Source: Amycolatopsis orientalis DSM 40040 = KCTC 9412 (GTDB lineage: Bacteria > Actinomycetota > Actinomycetes > Mycobacteriales > Pseudonocardiaceae). Taken from it: a DNA stretch of 64,000 nt. Position 1 is the first letter of the stretch, and each line of letters opens with the position of its first letter. Under the pieces are notes generated by a model. The model had not been told where the DNA came from and ran no database searches. It saw only the letters and a list, made by a program, of their open reading frames with translations. The position numbers and the translations under genes were made by a program. Positions 46,375-53,678 of this stretch are shown one piece after another. Location of the stretch: NCBI RefSeq assembly GCF_000478275.1, contig NZ_ASJB01000083.1:434001-498000 (forward strand), in the 5' to 3' direction.

Positions 46375-47619
46375 TCAGGCGGCGAAGTGTTCCAGGAGGA
46401 GCACCTGGGCCTCACCGACGGCGAAACCGAGGACGGCGCCGGTCGCGATCAGGATCCATTCGTCCTGCTGGAACGCCGGCCGCAGCAGCCCTTCGAACTC
46501 GCGCGGCGACAGCTCCTTCATCTTGGTCACCAGCACGTTCCGGATGTCCATCGCGTCGTTCGCGTAGTCCTCGATGTACCGCATGGTCTCCGGCAGCTTG
46601 TCCATGATCTTCTCGGCGATGTTCAGCTTCATGTCCTGATACCGCCTGCTGCCGACGGCGAACACCACCAGCGGTTTCCCGACGCCGACGCGGCGGCCGA
46701 GCTGCGCGTCGAGCTGACGCTGGATCAGGCCGAGGACCCGGTCCGACAGCGGCCCGTGCAGCACCGCCTCGATCACGTTGTGCGGGGTGATGATCTCCTT
46801 CGCGATCAGCGCGCCGTACGCCTCCGCGACCTCGCCGCGCCGCTTCAGGAACAGGCCCTGCCAGCGCACGCCGAAGTACCGGCGCTCTTCGAGCGGGTAG
46901 AAGATCATCCGCAGCGCGAGCCAGTCGGTGAACCAGCCGGTGAAGAGACCGAACAGCGGCATGATGAGCGGGAACTTGAACAGCACCCACGCGATCATCT
47001 GGATCACGCCGATCAGCCCGCCGAAGACGATGCCGGAGCGGGCGATGAACTTGAACTCCTTGTCGCCCGCCTCCTGGAAGATCCGGTTCAGCAGCCGTTT
47101 GTCCTTGACCAGTGCGGTGACCACCATGCCCTTGAGGTCGAACACACTGTCCACATCGGACTTGATCAGCTCCAGCACGGCGGCGACCATCTTCGGCGAC
47201 TCGGCCTGGACGCGCTGGATCACCAGCCGCTGCACCCGCACGGGCAGCGATTCCCACAGCCCCGGCTGGTAGTGCGCGGCGACGTCGCGCACGATGTCCT
47301 CGACGGCGGCCTGCAGCGGTTTTTCGATCTCCTTGGCGATGCGCTGCGGATCGAGCCTGGCGACGACCTCCGCCGGTTTGATCAGCTGCTCGGTCATCGT
47401 GTCGCAGGCGATGCTCGCCATCCGCGCCGCGCGTTTGGGCACGATGCCCTGCCAGCCGAGGAACGGTTTGATCCCGATGAACTCGACCGGCTGGAACATC
47501 ATCCGGATCGCGACGAGTTTGGTGGTGTAGCCGATCAGCGCGGCGACGACCGGGATGGAGACGTAGATCGGCCAGTGCTGGGCGAAATCGGCGAGGATCC
47601 GCTCGAAGAACGCGCCCAT
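46375..47619 (-). CDS. DUF445 family membrane protein
   Basis: 414 residues, ATG at 47619. The N-terminal span and LIGYTTKLVAIRMMFQPVEF motif and the repeat FTGWFTDWLALRMIFYPLEER define DUF445 (YheB-like). Membrane spans occur near 20-40, 195-240 and at the C-terminus. Function unknown. It starts 7 bp after the Abi-alpha-type gene, so the two form an operon. Confidence 0.88.
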   Translation of the reverse strand: MGAFFERILADFAQHWPIYVSIPVVAALIGYTTKLVAIRMMFQPVEFIGIKPFLGWQGIVPKRAARMASIACDTMTEQLIKPAEVVARLDPQRIAKEIEKPLQAAVEDIVRDVAAHYQPGLWESLPVRVQRLVIQRVQAESPKMVAAVLELIKSDVDSVFDLKGMVVTALVKDKRLLNRIFQEAGDKEFKFIARSGIVFGGLIGVIQMIAWVLFKFPLIMPLFGLFTGWFTDWLALRMIFYPLEERRYFGVRWQGLFLKRRGEVAEAYGALIAKEIITPHNVIEAVLHGPLSDRVLGLIQRQLDAQLGRRVGVGKPLVVFAVGSRRYQDMKLNIAEKIMDKLPETMRYIEDYANDAMDIRNVLVTKMKELSPREFEGLLRPAFQQDEWILIATGAVLGFAVGEAQVLLLEHFAA

Positions 47620-47626
47620 GCCGGGT

Positions 47627-48409
47627 TCAGCCGGCGCTCGGGTCGCAGGCCTGCCAGAACTGGGCGCCGAGCCGGGAAATGTGGACCGTGCGCTTGACGA
47701 ACTTCGCCCGCTTGACCGACTTCTCCGCCTCTCGGACGGTCTCGTCGGTCAGCAGGATCTCGTACTGCGTCTCCAGCGAGGGCACCTCTTCGTCCAGCTC
47801 GACCAGGCCCAGCCCGATCAGCCGGGTGAGGTAACCGGGCACCTGGTCGGGCAGCGACACCCCGGCGGCCTTGCCGACGGTGGAGGCGTTGCGCAGCACG
47901 AACCGCCCGGCTCCGCCGAGGTTGGTCCGCTCGGCGACGTCGACGGCGGGGAACGGCGAGCCGTCGGAAAGCGCGGAAAGGATGCGGGCCTCGTCCGGCG
48001 TCAACTGCCGCAGGATGATCGCGTAGAGGTACTCGCGGGCCCGTTCGCGGCCGAAGCCGATCGAATGGTTGAGCAGTTCGGCCATCGCCGCGCGGAGTGG
48101 TTCGAGCTGGGTGCGCGTGTGCACGAGGGTGATGGTCGCTTCGACCGGGCGCGAGCCGTCGGCGTCGGGCCGGTTCATCGCGGACGCGGCGGTGAGCGCG
48201 GCGTGGTACGGGTCGTCGACCTCGTCGAGACGGCGGCGCAGCTCCGAAAGCAGCTGCCGCTCACCCTGTTTGATCACCTGCTCGGCGAGGTCGACGCCGG
48301 GAAGCTTGCGTGTGTACTCCATCCCGGTACGGGCGGCCCAGCCCGCCAGCCGCCCCGCGCGTTTGGCGAAAGCGGCCAGGTCGTCACCGGTGGGTCGATC
48401 GTTGCTCAC
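47627..48409 (-). CDS. Abi-alpha (DUF4393) family protein
   Basis: 260 residues, GTG at 48409 (V-SNDRPTGDDLAAFAKRAGRL), favoured over a GTG at 48415 because the GGGGAG site then has proper spacing. A helical N-terminus is followed by a LTPDEARILSALSDGSPFPA segment and a repeat-like PDQVPGYLTRLIGLGLVELDEE, typical of Abi-alpha. The family name derives from abortive-infection proteins, but most members are uncharacterised. Paired with DUF445 here, which would suggest a membrane role rather than proven phage defence. Confidence 0.72.
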   Translation of the reverse strand: MSNDRPTGDDLAAFAKRAGRLAGWAARTGMEYTRKLPGVDLAEQVIKQGERQLLSELRRRLDEVDDPYHAALTAASAMNRPDADGSRPVEATITLVHTRTQLEPLRAAMAELLNHSIGFGRERAREYLYAIILRQLTPDEARILSALSDGSPFPAVDVAERTNLGGAGRFVLRNASTVGKAAGVSLPDQVPGYLTRLIGLGLVELDEEVPSLETQYEILLTDETVREAEKSVKRAKFVKRTVHISRLGAQFWQACDPSAG

Positions 48410-48489
48410 GGGCACTCCCCTCGCGTTCGCGCTGATGCTACCTGCGAGTAGGCCGAATGGCCGAAATTGTGATCGACGAGAGTGTTTGG

Positions 48490-49332
48490 ATGGTCACCAT
48501 GAGCTTCACGCGCTGGGGTCCGCCGCTCGACGTCCTCCCGCTGTTCGCGCGGGAGGAGCAGGCCCTGCTCGACGTGCTGACCGGACTCGACGCGGAGCAG
48601 TGGGCCGCGCCGACGGTGTGCGCGGGCTGGACGGTGCACGACCTCGCCGCCCACATCCTCGGCGGCAAACTCGGCAGGCTCTCGCGCGACCGTGACGACT
48701 ACCGGATGACGGCGCCCCGCGCGGGCGAGCGGCTCGGCGACTTCATCGACCGGATCAACGACGAATGGGTCGTCGCGTGCCGTCGGCTGTCCCCCGAAGT
48801 GCTCTTCGCGATGCTCGTGGACAGCACCTCGCAGATCGCCGAGATGTGGGGCCGCGCCGACCTCGACGCCGTCGGCGAGCCGGTGAGCTGGGCCGGGGAC
48901 GAACCGGCGCCGGTCTGGCTCGACGTCGCCCGCGAGTACACCGAGTTCTGGGTGCACCAGCAGCAGATCCGCGAGGCCGTGGGCGCGCGGACGCTCGACG
49001 AGCGGGAGTTCCGCGGGCCGGTGGTCGACACCTTCATGCGGGCACTGCCGCACACCCTGCGCGACGTCGACGCGCGACCGGGCAGGCAGGTCGTCTACAC
49101 CGTCACCGGCCAGGGCGGCGGGAAGTGGACGGCTCAGCGGACCGCCGCGGGCTGGGAGATCGACCGCGTCGCGCCGACGTCACGCTCGCCGCTGGCCTCG
49201 GTGACGACGGACGCGGACACCTTCTGGCGGCTGTGCACCCGGAACCCCGCGGACCTGGACCGGGTCACCGTCAAAGGTGACGAAAACGTTTGCGGCCTCT
49301 TGCTCGGGATGACGTCGATCATCGTGAGCTGA
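48490..49332 (+). CDS. Mycothiol-dependent maleylpyruvate isomerase-family (DinB-like) protein
   Basis: 280 residues taken from the ATG at 48490 (MVTMSFTRWGPPLDVLPLFA); 48457 and 48499 are alternatives. Four-helix DinB/MDMPI fold: WAAPTVCAGWTVHDLAAHILGG contains the metal-binding His of the family, FWVHQQQIREAVG a further His, and a C-terminal SCP2-like region. Usually a thiol-dependent (mycothiol) metalloenzyme; exact reaction unknown. Its TGA stop lies within a family D palindrome. Confidence 0.8.
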   Translation: MVTMSFTRWGPPLDVLPLFAREEQALLDVLTGLDAEQWAAPTVCAGWTVHDLAAHILGGKLGRLSRDRDDYRMTAPRAGERLGDFIDRINDEWVVACRRLSPEVLFAMLVDSTSQIAEMWGRADLDAVGEPVSWAGDEPAPVWLDVAREYTEFWVHQQQIREAVGARTLDEREFRGPVVDTFMRALPHTLRDVDARPGRQVVYTVTGQGGGKWTAQRTAAGWEIDRVAPTSRSPLASVTTDADTFWRLCTRNPADLDRVTVKGDENVCGLLLGMTSIIVS

Positions 49333-49408
49333 AAGGGCCCTTCACCGCATAAGACGCGGTGAAGGACGCTTTCGTCGCATCGCATGCGACGAAAGCGTCC
49401 TTCAGCTC
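49327..49408. repeat. Family D palindrome; supplies the MDMPI-family stop codon
   Basis: Main hairpin: 20-bp perfect arms (GAAGGACGCTTTCGTCGC) at 49361-49380 and 49384-49403, loop CGC. A competing hairpin CCTTCACCGC/GCGGTGAAGG lies at 49339-49348 and 49356-49365 and shares five bases. The outer AGCTGAA/TTCAGCT arms include the TGA at 49330-49332. Compared with 32814, the stem carries compensated changes (CCCC to GTCG in both arms). Confidence 0.88.
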
Positions 49409-49426
49409 AGTTCAGCCCAGCTCAGG

Positions 49427-49792
49427 TCAGCGCTGCAGGTGACGGGACTTCTTGGCCTGTTTGCGCAGCTGCAGGATCCGGGCGCCGCCGACGAGCGCGA
49501 CCACCGCGCCGCCCGCGATCACGGAGAACAGCATCGCGACGGCCAGCGGCATGCTGCCGGACATGCCGAGGAAGTGCACGGTGGCCGTGTCCTGGTTCTG
49601 CAGGATGAACACGAGCAGGAACACCAGCACGACCAACGCCACGATGACGGCGATCCAGGTGCCGCTCACCCGCGTGCGCTTGAGCTTCGGGACGGCGTCG
49701 AACTTACCGCTGTGGCGTGCGCCGCCAGCGGTTTCGGGCGGCGTGACGGGCTCGACCGGAACCTCGGCGGCACCCTCGTGCGGCTGCGTCAT
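49427..49792 (-). CDS. LapA-family (DUF1049) membrane protein
   Basis: 121 residues, ATG at 49792. A charged/Pro N-terminus is followed by two membrane spans (TWIAVIVALVVLVFLLVFIL and MPLAVAMLFSVIAGGAVVALV) separated by QNQDTATVHFLGMSG, the LapA hallmark (N-x-x-V-x-F-L). A basic C-terminal tail follows. In enterobacteria LapA assists LPS assembly control; its role in actinomycetes is unknown. Convergent with the MDMPI-family gene. Confidence 0.85.
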   Translation of the reverse strand: MTQPHEGAAEVPVEPVTPPETAGGARHSGKFDAVPKLKRTRVSGTWIAVIVALVVLVFLLVFILQNQDTATVHFLGMSGSMPLAVAMLFSVIAGGAVVALVGGARILQLRKQAKKSRHLQR

Positions 49793-49830
49793 GCAGGACA
49801 GTGTCCGCCGAAGTGGCGTTGATCGCGCCC

Positions 49831-50979
49831 TCAAGCGTCCGAACGGGTGACCTCGTCCGCCGCGCGCAGTACGCGCAAGGTGTTCTTCCCGGCCAGTTTC
49901 GCGCAGTCCTCTTCGCTCCAGCCGCGTTCCAGCAGCGCGGCGAACAGCACCGGGTACTTCGAAACGTCTTCGAGGCCCTCCGGCAGTGTCGCGACTCCGT
50001 CGTAGTCACCGCCGAGCCCGATGTGGTCGACACCGGCCACCTCACGCGCGTGCTCGACATGCGCGACGACGTCGTCGATGCTCGCCTTCGGCTTCTCCGG
50101 TCCGCCGCGTTCCGCGGTGAACTTCGTGCGCTGGTCGAGGTTCCGGTAGTCCTGTCCGGCGGCTTCCATGTCCTGGCGCAGCTGGTCGTCCCACTCGGCG
50201 ACCTTCGGCGAGATGAAGCCCGGCACGAAGGTCACCATCGCGACACCGTCCTTGGCGGCCAGGGTTTCCAGGACGTCGTCGGGGATGTTGCGCGGGTGGT
50301 CGTTGACCGCGCGGCACGAGGAGTGGCTGAAGATCACCGGCGCGGAACTGACCTCCAGCGCGTCGCGCATCGTGCTCGGCGCGACGTGCGAGAGGTCGAC
50401 CAGCATGCCGATCTTGTTCATCTCACGGACGACGTCGCGACCGAAGTCGGTGAGGCCGTCGTGCTCGGGCTCGTCCGTGCCGGAATCGGCCCAGGTGGTG
50501 TTGTAGTTGTGCGTCAGCGTCATGTAGCGGACGCCGAGGCGGCGCAGGATCCTCAGCACGCCAAGGGATTCGGCGATGCTGTGGCCGCCCTCGGCGCCCA
50601 GGAGCGAGGCGATCTTGCCGTCGCGGAACGCGGCTTCGGCTTCGTCGGCCGTGTCGACGAGCGCCAGGCGATCGGGGTAACGCTCGACCATCTGGTGCAC
50701 GATCTCGATCTGTTCGAGGACCGCCGTGACCGCGCTGTGTCCTTCGTACTGACAAGGCACGTAGACGGACCAGAACTGCATCCCGAGCCTGCCTTCGGCG
50801 AGCTTCGGGAAGTCGGTGTGCAGATGTGGTTGCCGGACCGTGAGATCCGTGCCCGCCACGGCCTCGACCGGATCCGGTCCGGTCGTGACCCGCAGCTCCC
50901 ATGGCAGATCGTTGTGCCCGTCCGCGAGGAGCACCCTTTCGAGCAGGGCCTGGGCGCGGACCAGGTCGCCGTTAGTCAT
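49831..50979 (-). CDS. Membrane (renal)-type dipeptidase
   Basis: 382 residues, ATG at 50979. Zinc M19 peptidase: metal ligands in DGHNDLPW (HxD), the bridging Glu in GAEGGHS, and His residues in DLSHVAPST and FSHSSCRAV; the distal GLGGDYDGV block is present. No signal peptide, so probably cytoplasmic despite the family name. Hydrolyses dipeptides, including D-residue forms. It may be co-transcribed with the downstream LapA gene. Confidence 0.93.
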   Translation of the reverse strand: MTNGDLVRAQALLERVLLADGHNDLPWELRVTTGPDPVEAVAGTDLTVRQPHLHTDFPKLAEGRLGMQFWSVYVPCQYEGHSAVTAVLEQIEIVHQMVERYPDRLALVDTADEAEAAFRDGKIASLLGAEGGHSIAESLGVLRILRRLGVRYMTLTHNYNTTWADSGTDEPEHDGLTDFGRDVVREMNKIGMLVDLSHVAPSTMRDALEVSSAPVIFSHSSCRAVNDHPRNIPDDVLETLAAKDGVAMVTFVPGFISPKVAEWDDQLRQDMEAAGQDYRNLDQRTKFTAERGGPEKPKASIDDVVAHVEHAREVAGVDHIGLGGDYDGVATLPEGLEDVSKYPVLFAALLERGWSEEDCAKLAGKNTLRVLRAADEVTRSDA

Positions 50980-51015
50980 CGGACGATGGTACGTCCGTCT
51001 ACTTTGCTCTCACCG

Positions 51016-51621
51016 TCACGGGTTGAGCCATCCCGCGGCCGCGACCAAACCGTTGTCCGTCACCTGATGTCCACCGGGATGGCGGTGTGCGACGACGTCC
51101 GCGGAGCGCTCGCGCAGGTCCCGGACGAGCGTGTCCGCCGACGCGAGCGGCGCCATCGGATCGCGTTCGCCGTTCGACAGGAATACCCGCGTGCCGGACA
51201 GATCATGTTGTGGCGGCGAAGGAACGGGCGCCATCGCCGCGAACAACACGGCCTCACGGACGGCGTCCGGTCGGAGCAAGGTCACCGCGGCGGCGATGTT
51301 GGCGCCGTTGGAAAACCCGATGGCGACCAGCCTCCTGCCCACGAGTTCGTGGTCCGCGCTCGCGCCGACCACGAAATCGGCGAGCTGGTTCGCGCGGAAG
51401 ACGACGTCCTCGTGATCGAAAACGCCTTCCGCCAACCGGCGGAACCACCGTGCCGCACCGTTTTCCGACACCGGCCCGGCCGGCGCGAGCAGCGCCGACC
51501 CGGGGCTCAGCCGTCGCGCGATCGGCACCAGATCGTCCGGACCGCCGCCGGTGCCGTGCAGGAGCAGCAGCACCGGCGCGTCCGGTGATCCTTCGACGTA
51601 CTTGTGGTCCAAGCCGGTCAT
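51016..51621 (-). CDS. Alpha/beta hydrolase (MhqD-like carboxylesterase)
   Basis: 201 residues, ATG at 51621 overlapping the dioxygenase stop by 4 nt (ATGA). Nucleophile elbow GFSNGA, oxyanion HGTGGG, Asp in GERDPMAP and His in HPGGHQV. Phospholipase/carboxylesterase family. Its coupling to a ring-cleaving dioxygenase under a divergent MarR gene mirrors the mhqNOD/MhqR quinone-resistance genes of Bacillus. Confidence 0.88.
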   Translation of the reverse strand: MTGLDHKYVEGSPDAPVLLLLHGTGGGPDDLVPIARRLSPGSALLAPAGPVSENGAARWFRRLAEGVFDHEDVVFRANQLADFVVGASADHELVGRRLVAIGFSNGANIAAAVTLLRPDAVREAVLFAAMAPVPSPPQHDLSGTRVFLSNGERDPMAPLASADTLVRDLRERSADVVAHRHPGGHQVTDNGLVAAAGWLNP

Positions 51622-52583
51622 TGGATTTCCGGGTTGTTCTCGCTCGGGAGGTCCAGCTTCGGCAGCATGGCCTCGATGTCCTCACGCTTGGGCTCCAGCC
51701 ACGGCGGCAGTTTCAGCGCGCGGCCGAGTTCCAGCAGCGGTTCGTCGATCGCGAATCCGGGTTCGTCGGTCGCGACTTCGAGCAGGGTGCCGCCCGGCTC
51801 ACGGAAGTAGATCGAGCGGAAGTACTGACGGTCCAAAATGGACGTAACGTTCACGCCGTCGTCGATCAGCTCGTCACGCCAGGCGGCCTGGGTCTTTTCG
51901 TCCGGGGCGCGCCACGCGACGTGGTGCACGGTGCCCGCCGCCACCAGCCCGCGCGGGGCGTCCGGCGTCACGAGGACGTCGACGAGCGCGCCGGGGCCGC
52001 CTTCACCGGCCGAGAACCGCAGACGATTGCTCTCCTGGTGCTCGAAGGCCAGACCGAGACCGTCGGTGAGCATGCCGGCCGTCGCGTCCTCTTTGGACAC
52101 CGAAAGCGTGACGGAGTGCAGGCCGCGGATGGCGTGTTCGGCGGGGACGAGTTTCGTGTCCCACGGATCGCGCGGGTCATCCTGCGGATGCGCGACGAGC
52201 GCGAGCTTCAGGCCGTCCGGATCGAGGAAGGTGAGCGTCTCTTCGCCGTCGGAGTTGCGGATCTGACTCGTCTCGACACGGCTCTCGGCGAGATGCCGCT
52301 TCCACCAGCCGAGCGAGGCTTCCGGCACGGAGAACGACGTCGTGGTCGCCTGGCCGGTGCCGTGACGGCCCTTCGGCGCGTCCTTCCACGGGAAGAACGT
52401 CATCAGCGAGCCGGGCTTGCCGGACTGGTCGCCGTAGTAGAGGTGGTAGGTCCCGGGGTCGTCGAAGTTCACGGTGGTCTTCACCAGCCGCAGGCCCAGC
52501 GCCCGGGTGTAGAAGTCCGCGTTGCGCTGAGGGTCGCCACCGATGGCGGTGACGTGGTGCAGGCCGGAAGTCTTGATCGACAT
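51618..52583 (-). CDS. Ring-cleaving dioxygenase (MhqO/MhqA-like, VOC superfamily)
   Basis: 321 residues, ATG at 52583. Two vicinal-oxygen-chelate modules: SGLHHVTAIGGDPQRNADFY, then AIRGLHSVTLSVSKEDATA, with metal ligands at HHVT, the C-terminal HHVAWRA and the Glu in GGTLLEVATD. Members cleave hydroquinones or catechols and protect against quinone and electrophile stress. First gene of the operon with the hydrolase. Confidence 0.9.
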   Translation of the reverse strand: MSIKTSGLHHVTAIGGDPQRNADFYTRALGLRLVKTTVNFDDPGTYHLYYGDQSGKPGSLMTFFPWKDAPKGRHGTGQATTTSFSVPEASLGWWKRHLAESRVETSQIRNSDGEETLTFLDPDGLKLALVAHPQDDPRDPWDTKLVPAEHAIRGLHSVTLSVSKEDATAGMLTDGLGLAFEHQESNRLRFSAGEGGPGALVDVLVTPDAPRGLVAAGTVHHVAWRAPDEKTQAAWRDELIDDGVNVTSILDRQYFRSIYFREPGGTLLEVATDEPGFAIDEPLLELGRALKLPPWLEPKREDIEAMLPKLDLPSENNPEIQ

Positions 52584-52621
52584 GGTGCCCCTCCTCTGGG
52601 AGCCGGTGAAAGCAAGCTAAC

Positions 52622-52667
52622 CCGATAACCTCTCGCGCGCAAGATATATTCCCGGAAGAGTTACCGG
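52622..52667. promoter_or_regulatory. Candidate MarR operator between the dioxygenase and MarR genes
   Basis: CCGATAACCTCT (52622-52633) and AGAGTTACCGG (52657-52667) form an imperfect inverted repeat (one mismatch, one indel) centred in the 99-bp divergent gap. Loose symmetry; moderate support only. Confidence 0.45.
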
Positions 52668-52682
52668 TGTAGGCTCGCGGCC

Positions 52683-53132
52683 GTGACAGCGGATCCGGAC
52701 GACGACGAAGTGGTCACCTGGTGGGGCCTGGTGATCGAGGGCTACCTGGCCACGCAGAACCGGCTGATGGGCGAGATCGCCGAGCGGTTCGGCCTGGCGC
52801 CGGCGTCGTTCGACATCCTCCTGCGGCTAGTGCGCTCGCCGGAGCACCGGATGCCGATGACGCGGCTGGCCGTCGAGGCGGCCCTGTCCAGCGGCGGGTT
52901 CACCAAGGTCGCGGACAGGCTGGTCGCCGCCGACCTGATCCGCCGGGTACCCAGCCCGGACGACCGGAGGGTCACCTTCGCCGCGCTCACCGAGCACGGC
53001 CTCGACGTCGCTCAGCAGGCACGGGAGGCCTGCGCGGACATCCTGCGGCGGATCGTCCTCGCCCCACTCGGGGACGACGCGCACGCGCTGGCCGAGGCCA
53101 TGCGCACCCTCCGCACCGTCAACGGCACCTGA
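52683..53132 (+). CDS. MarR-family transcriptional regulator (MhqR-like context)
   Basis: 149 residues, GTG at 52683. Winged-helix MarR fold: RMPMTRLAVEAALSSGGFTKVADRLVAADLIRRVPSPDDRRVTFAALT with the conserved DDRR wing. It is divergent from the dioxygenase/hydrolase pair, so it is expected to repress it until a quinone-type ligand binds or a cysteine is oxidised; one Cys (EACADIL) lies in the C-terminal helix. It ends 4 bp before a family B palindrome. Confidence 0.9.
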   Translation: MTADPDDDEVVTWWGLVIEGYLATQNRLMGEIAERFGLAPASFDILLRLVRSPEHRMPMTRLAVEAALSSGGFTKVADRLVAADLIRRVPSPDDRRVTFAALTEHGLDVAQQAREACADILRRIVLAPLGDDAHALAEAMRTLRTVNGT

Positions 53133-53136
53133 CTGA

Positions 53137-53170
53137 TCGCGTTTAGCCCGCTAAAGGCGACGCGCGTTCA
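53137..53170. repeat. Family B element; 34-bp exact direct repeat, left copy
   Basis: Contains GTTTAGCCCGCTAAA with flanking TCGC/GGCGA pairing. The 34 bases are identical to 53631-53664, and the two copies flank the VOC gene in direct orientation. Confidence 0.9.
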
Positions 53171-53227
53171 ACGGTGCCTGAAAAACCTGCCCTGGCCTGC
53201 GGCTTCGGCGAGGCGCACGCTTTGGGC

Positions 53228-53608
53228 ATGCTCACCGAATCGACCATCACGACGATGCTCCCGGTGACCGACGCCGAACGCGCCGGCCGCTTCTATTCGG
53301 ATTCCCTTGGCCTGCGCCGAACGTCCACCGGCGAGGACGGAACCGTCTACTTCGAGGCGGGCGCGGGCGCCATCGGCCTGCGCCCGATGCCCGACGGATC
53401 GCAGAGCGAGAACACCGCGCTGAGTTTCGAGGTCGGCGACCTGGCCGCCGAGGTGCGGACGCTGGAGGACCGCGGGGTGCGGTTCCAGGACTTCGAGGCG
53501 GACGGCATCAAGACCGTCGGCCATATCGCCGACCTCGGCAAGGAACGCGCGGCCTGGTTCAACGACAGCGAGGGGAACGTCCTCTGCCTGCACGAGGTCC
53601 TCGGCTGA
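53228..53608 (+). CDS. VOC-superfamily (glyoxalase-like) protein
   Basis: 126 residues, ATG at 53228 (MLTESTITTMLPVTDAERAG); an in-frame start at 53174 would add 18. Single glyoxalase/bleomycin-resistance fold: MLPVTDAERAGRFYSDSLGL, LSFEVGDLAAEVRTLEDRG, and the C-terminal FNDSEGNVLCLHE with the metal Glu. Dimeric VOC proteins bind metal, antibiotics or aldehydes; no substrate can be inferred. It is enclosed by two exact 34-bp direct repeats. Confidence 0.85.
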   Translation: MLTESTITTMLPVTDAERAGRFYSDSLGLRRTSTGEDGTVYFEAGAGAIGLRPMPDGSQSENTALSFEVGDLAAEVRTLEDRGVRFQDFEADGIKTVGHIADLGKERAAWFNDSEGNVLCLHEVLG

Positions 53609-53613
53609 CACCC

Positions 53614-53678
53614 CGCGTTTCGTCCTCTGGTCGCGTTTAGCCCGCTAAAGGCGACGCGCGTTCAGAGGACTAGATGCG
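53614..53678. repeat. Composite palindrome: family B nested in a family C stem; supplies the ligase stop codon
   Basis: Outer family C arms CGCGTTTCGTCCTCTG (53614-53629) and CAGAGGACTAGATGCG (53663-53678) are imperfect. Between them lies a complete 34-bp family B copy (53631-53664). The minus-strand ligase gene ends inside it: its last four codons (H-L-V-L) and TGA are read from the right outer arm. Confidence 0.88.
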
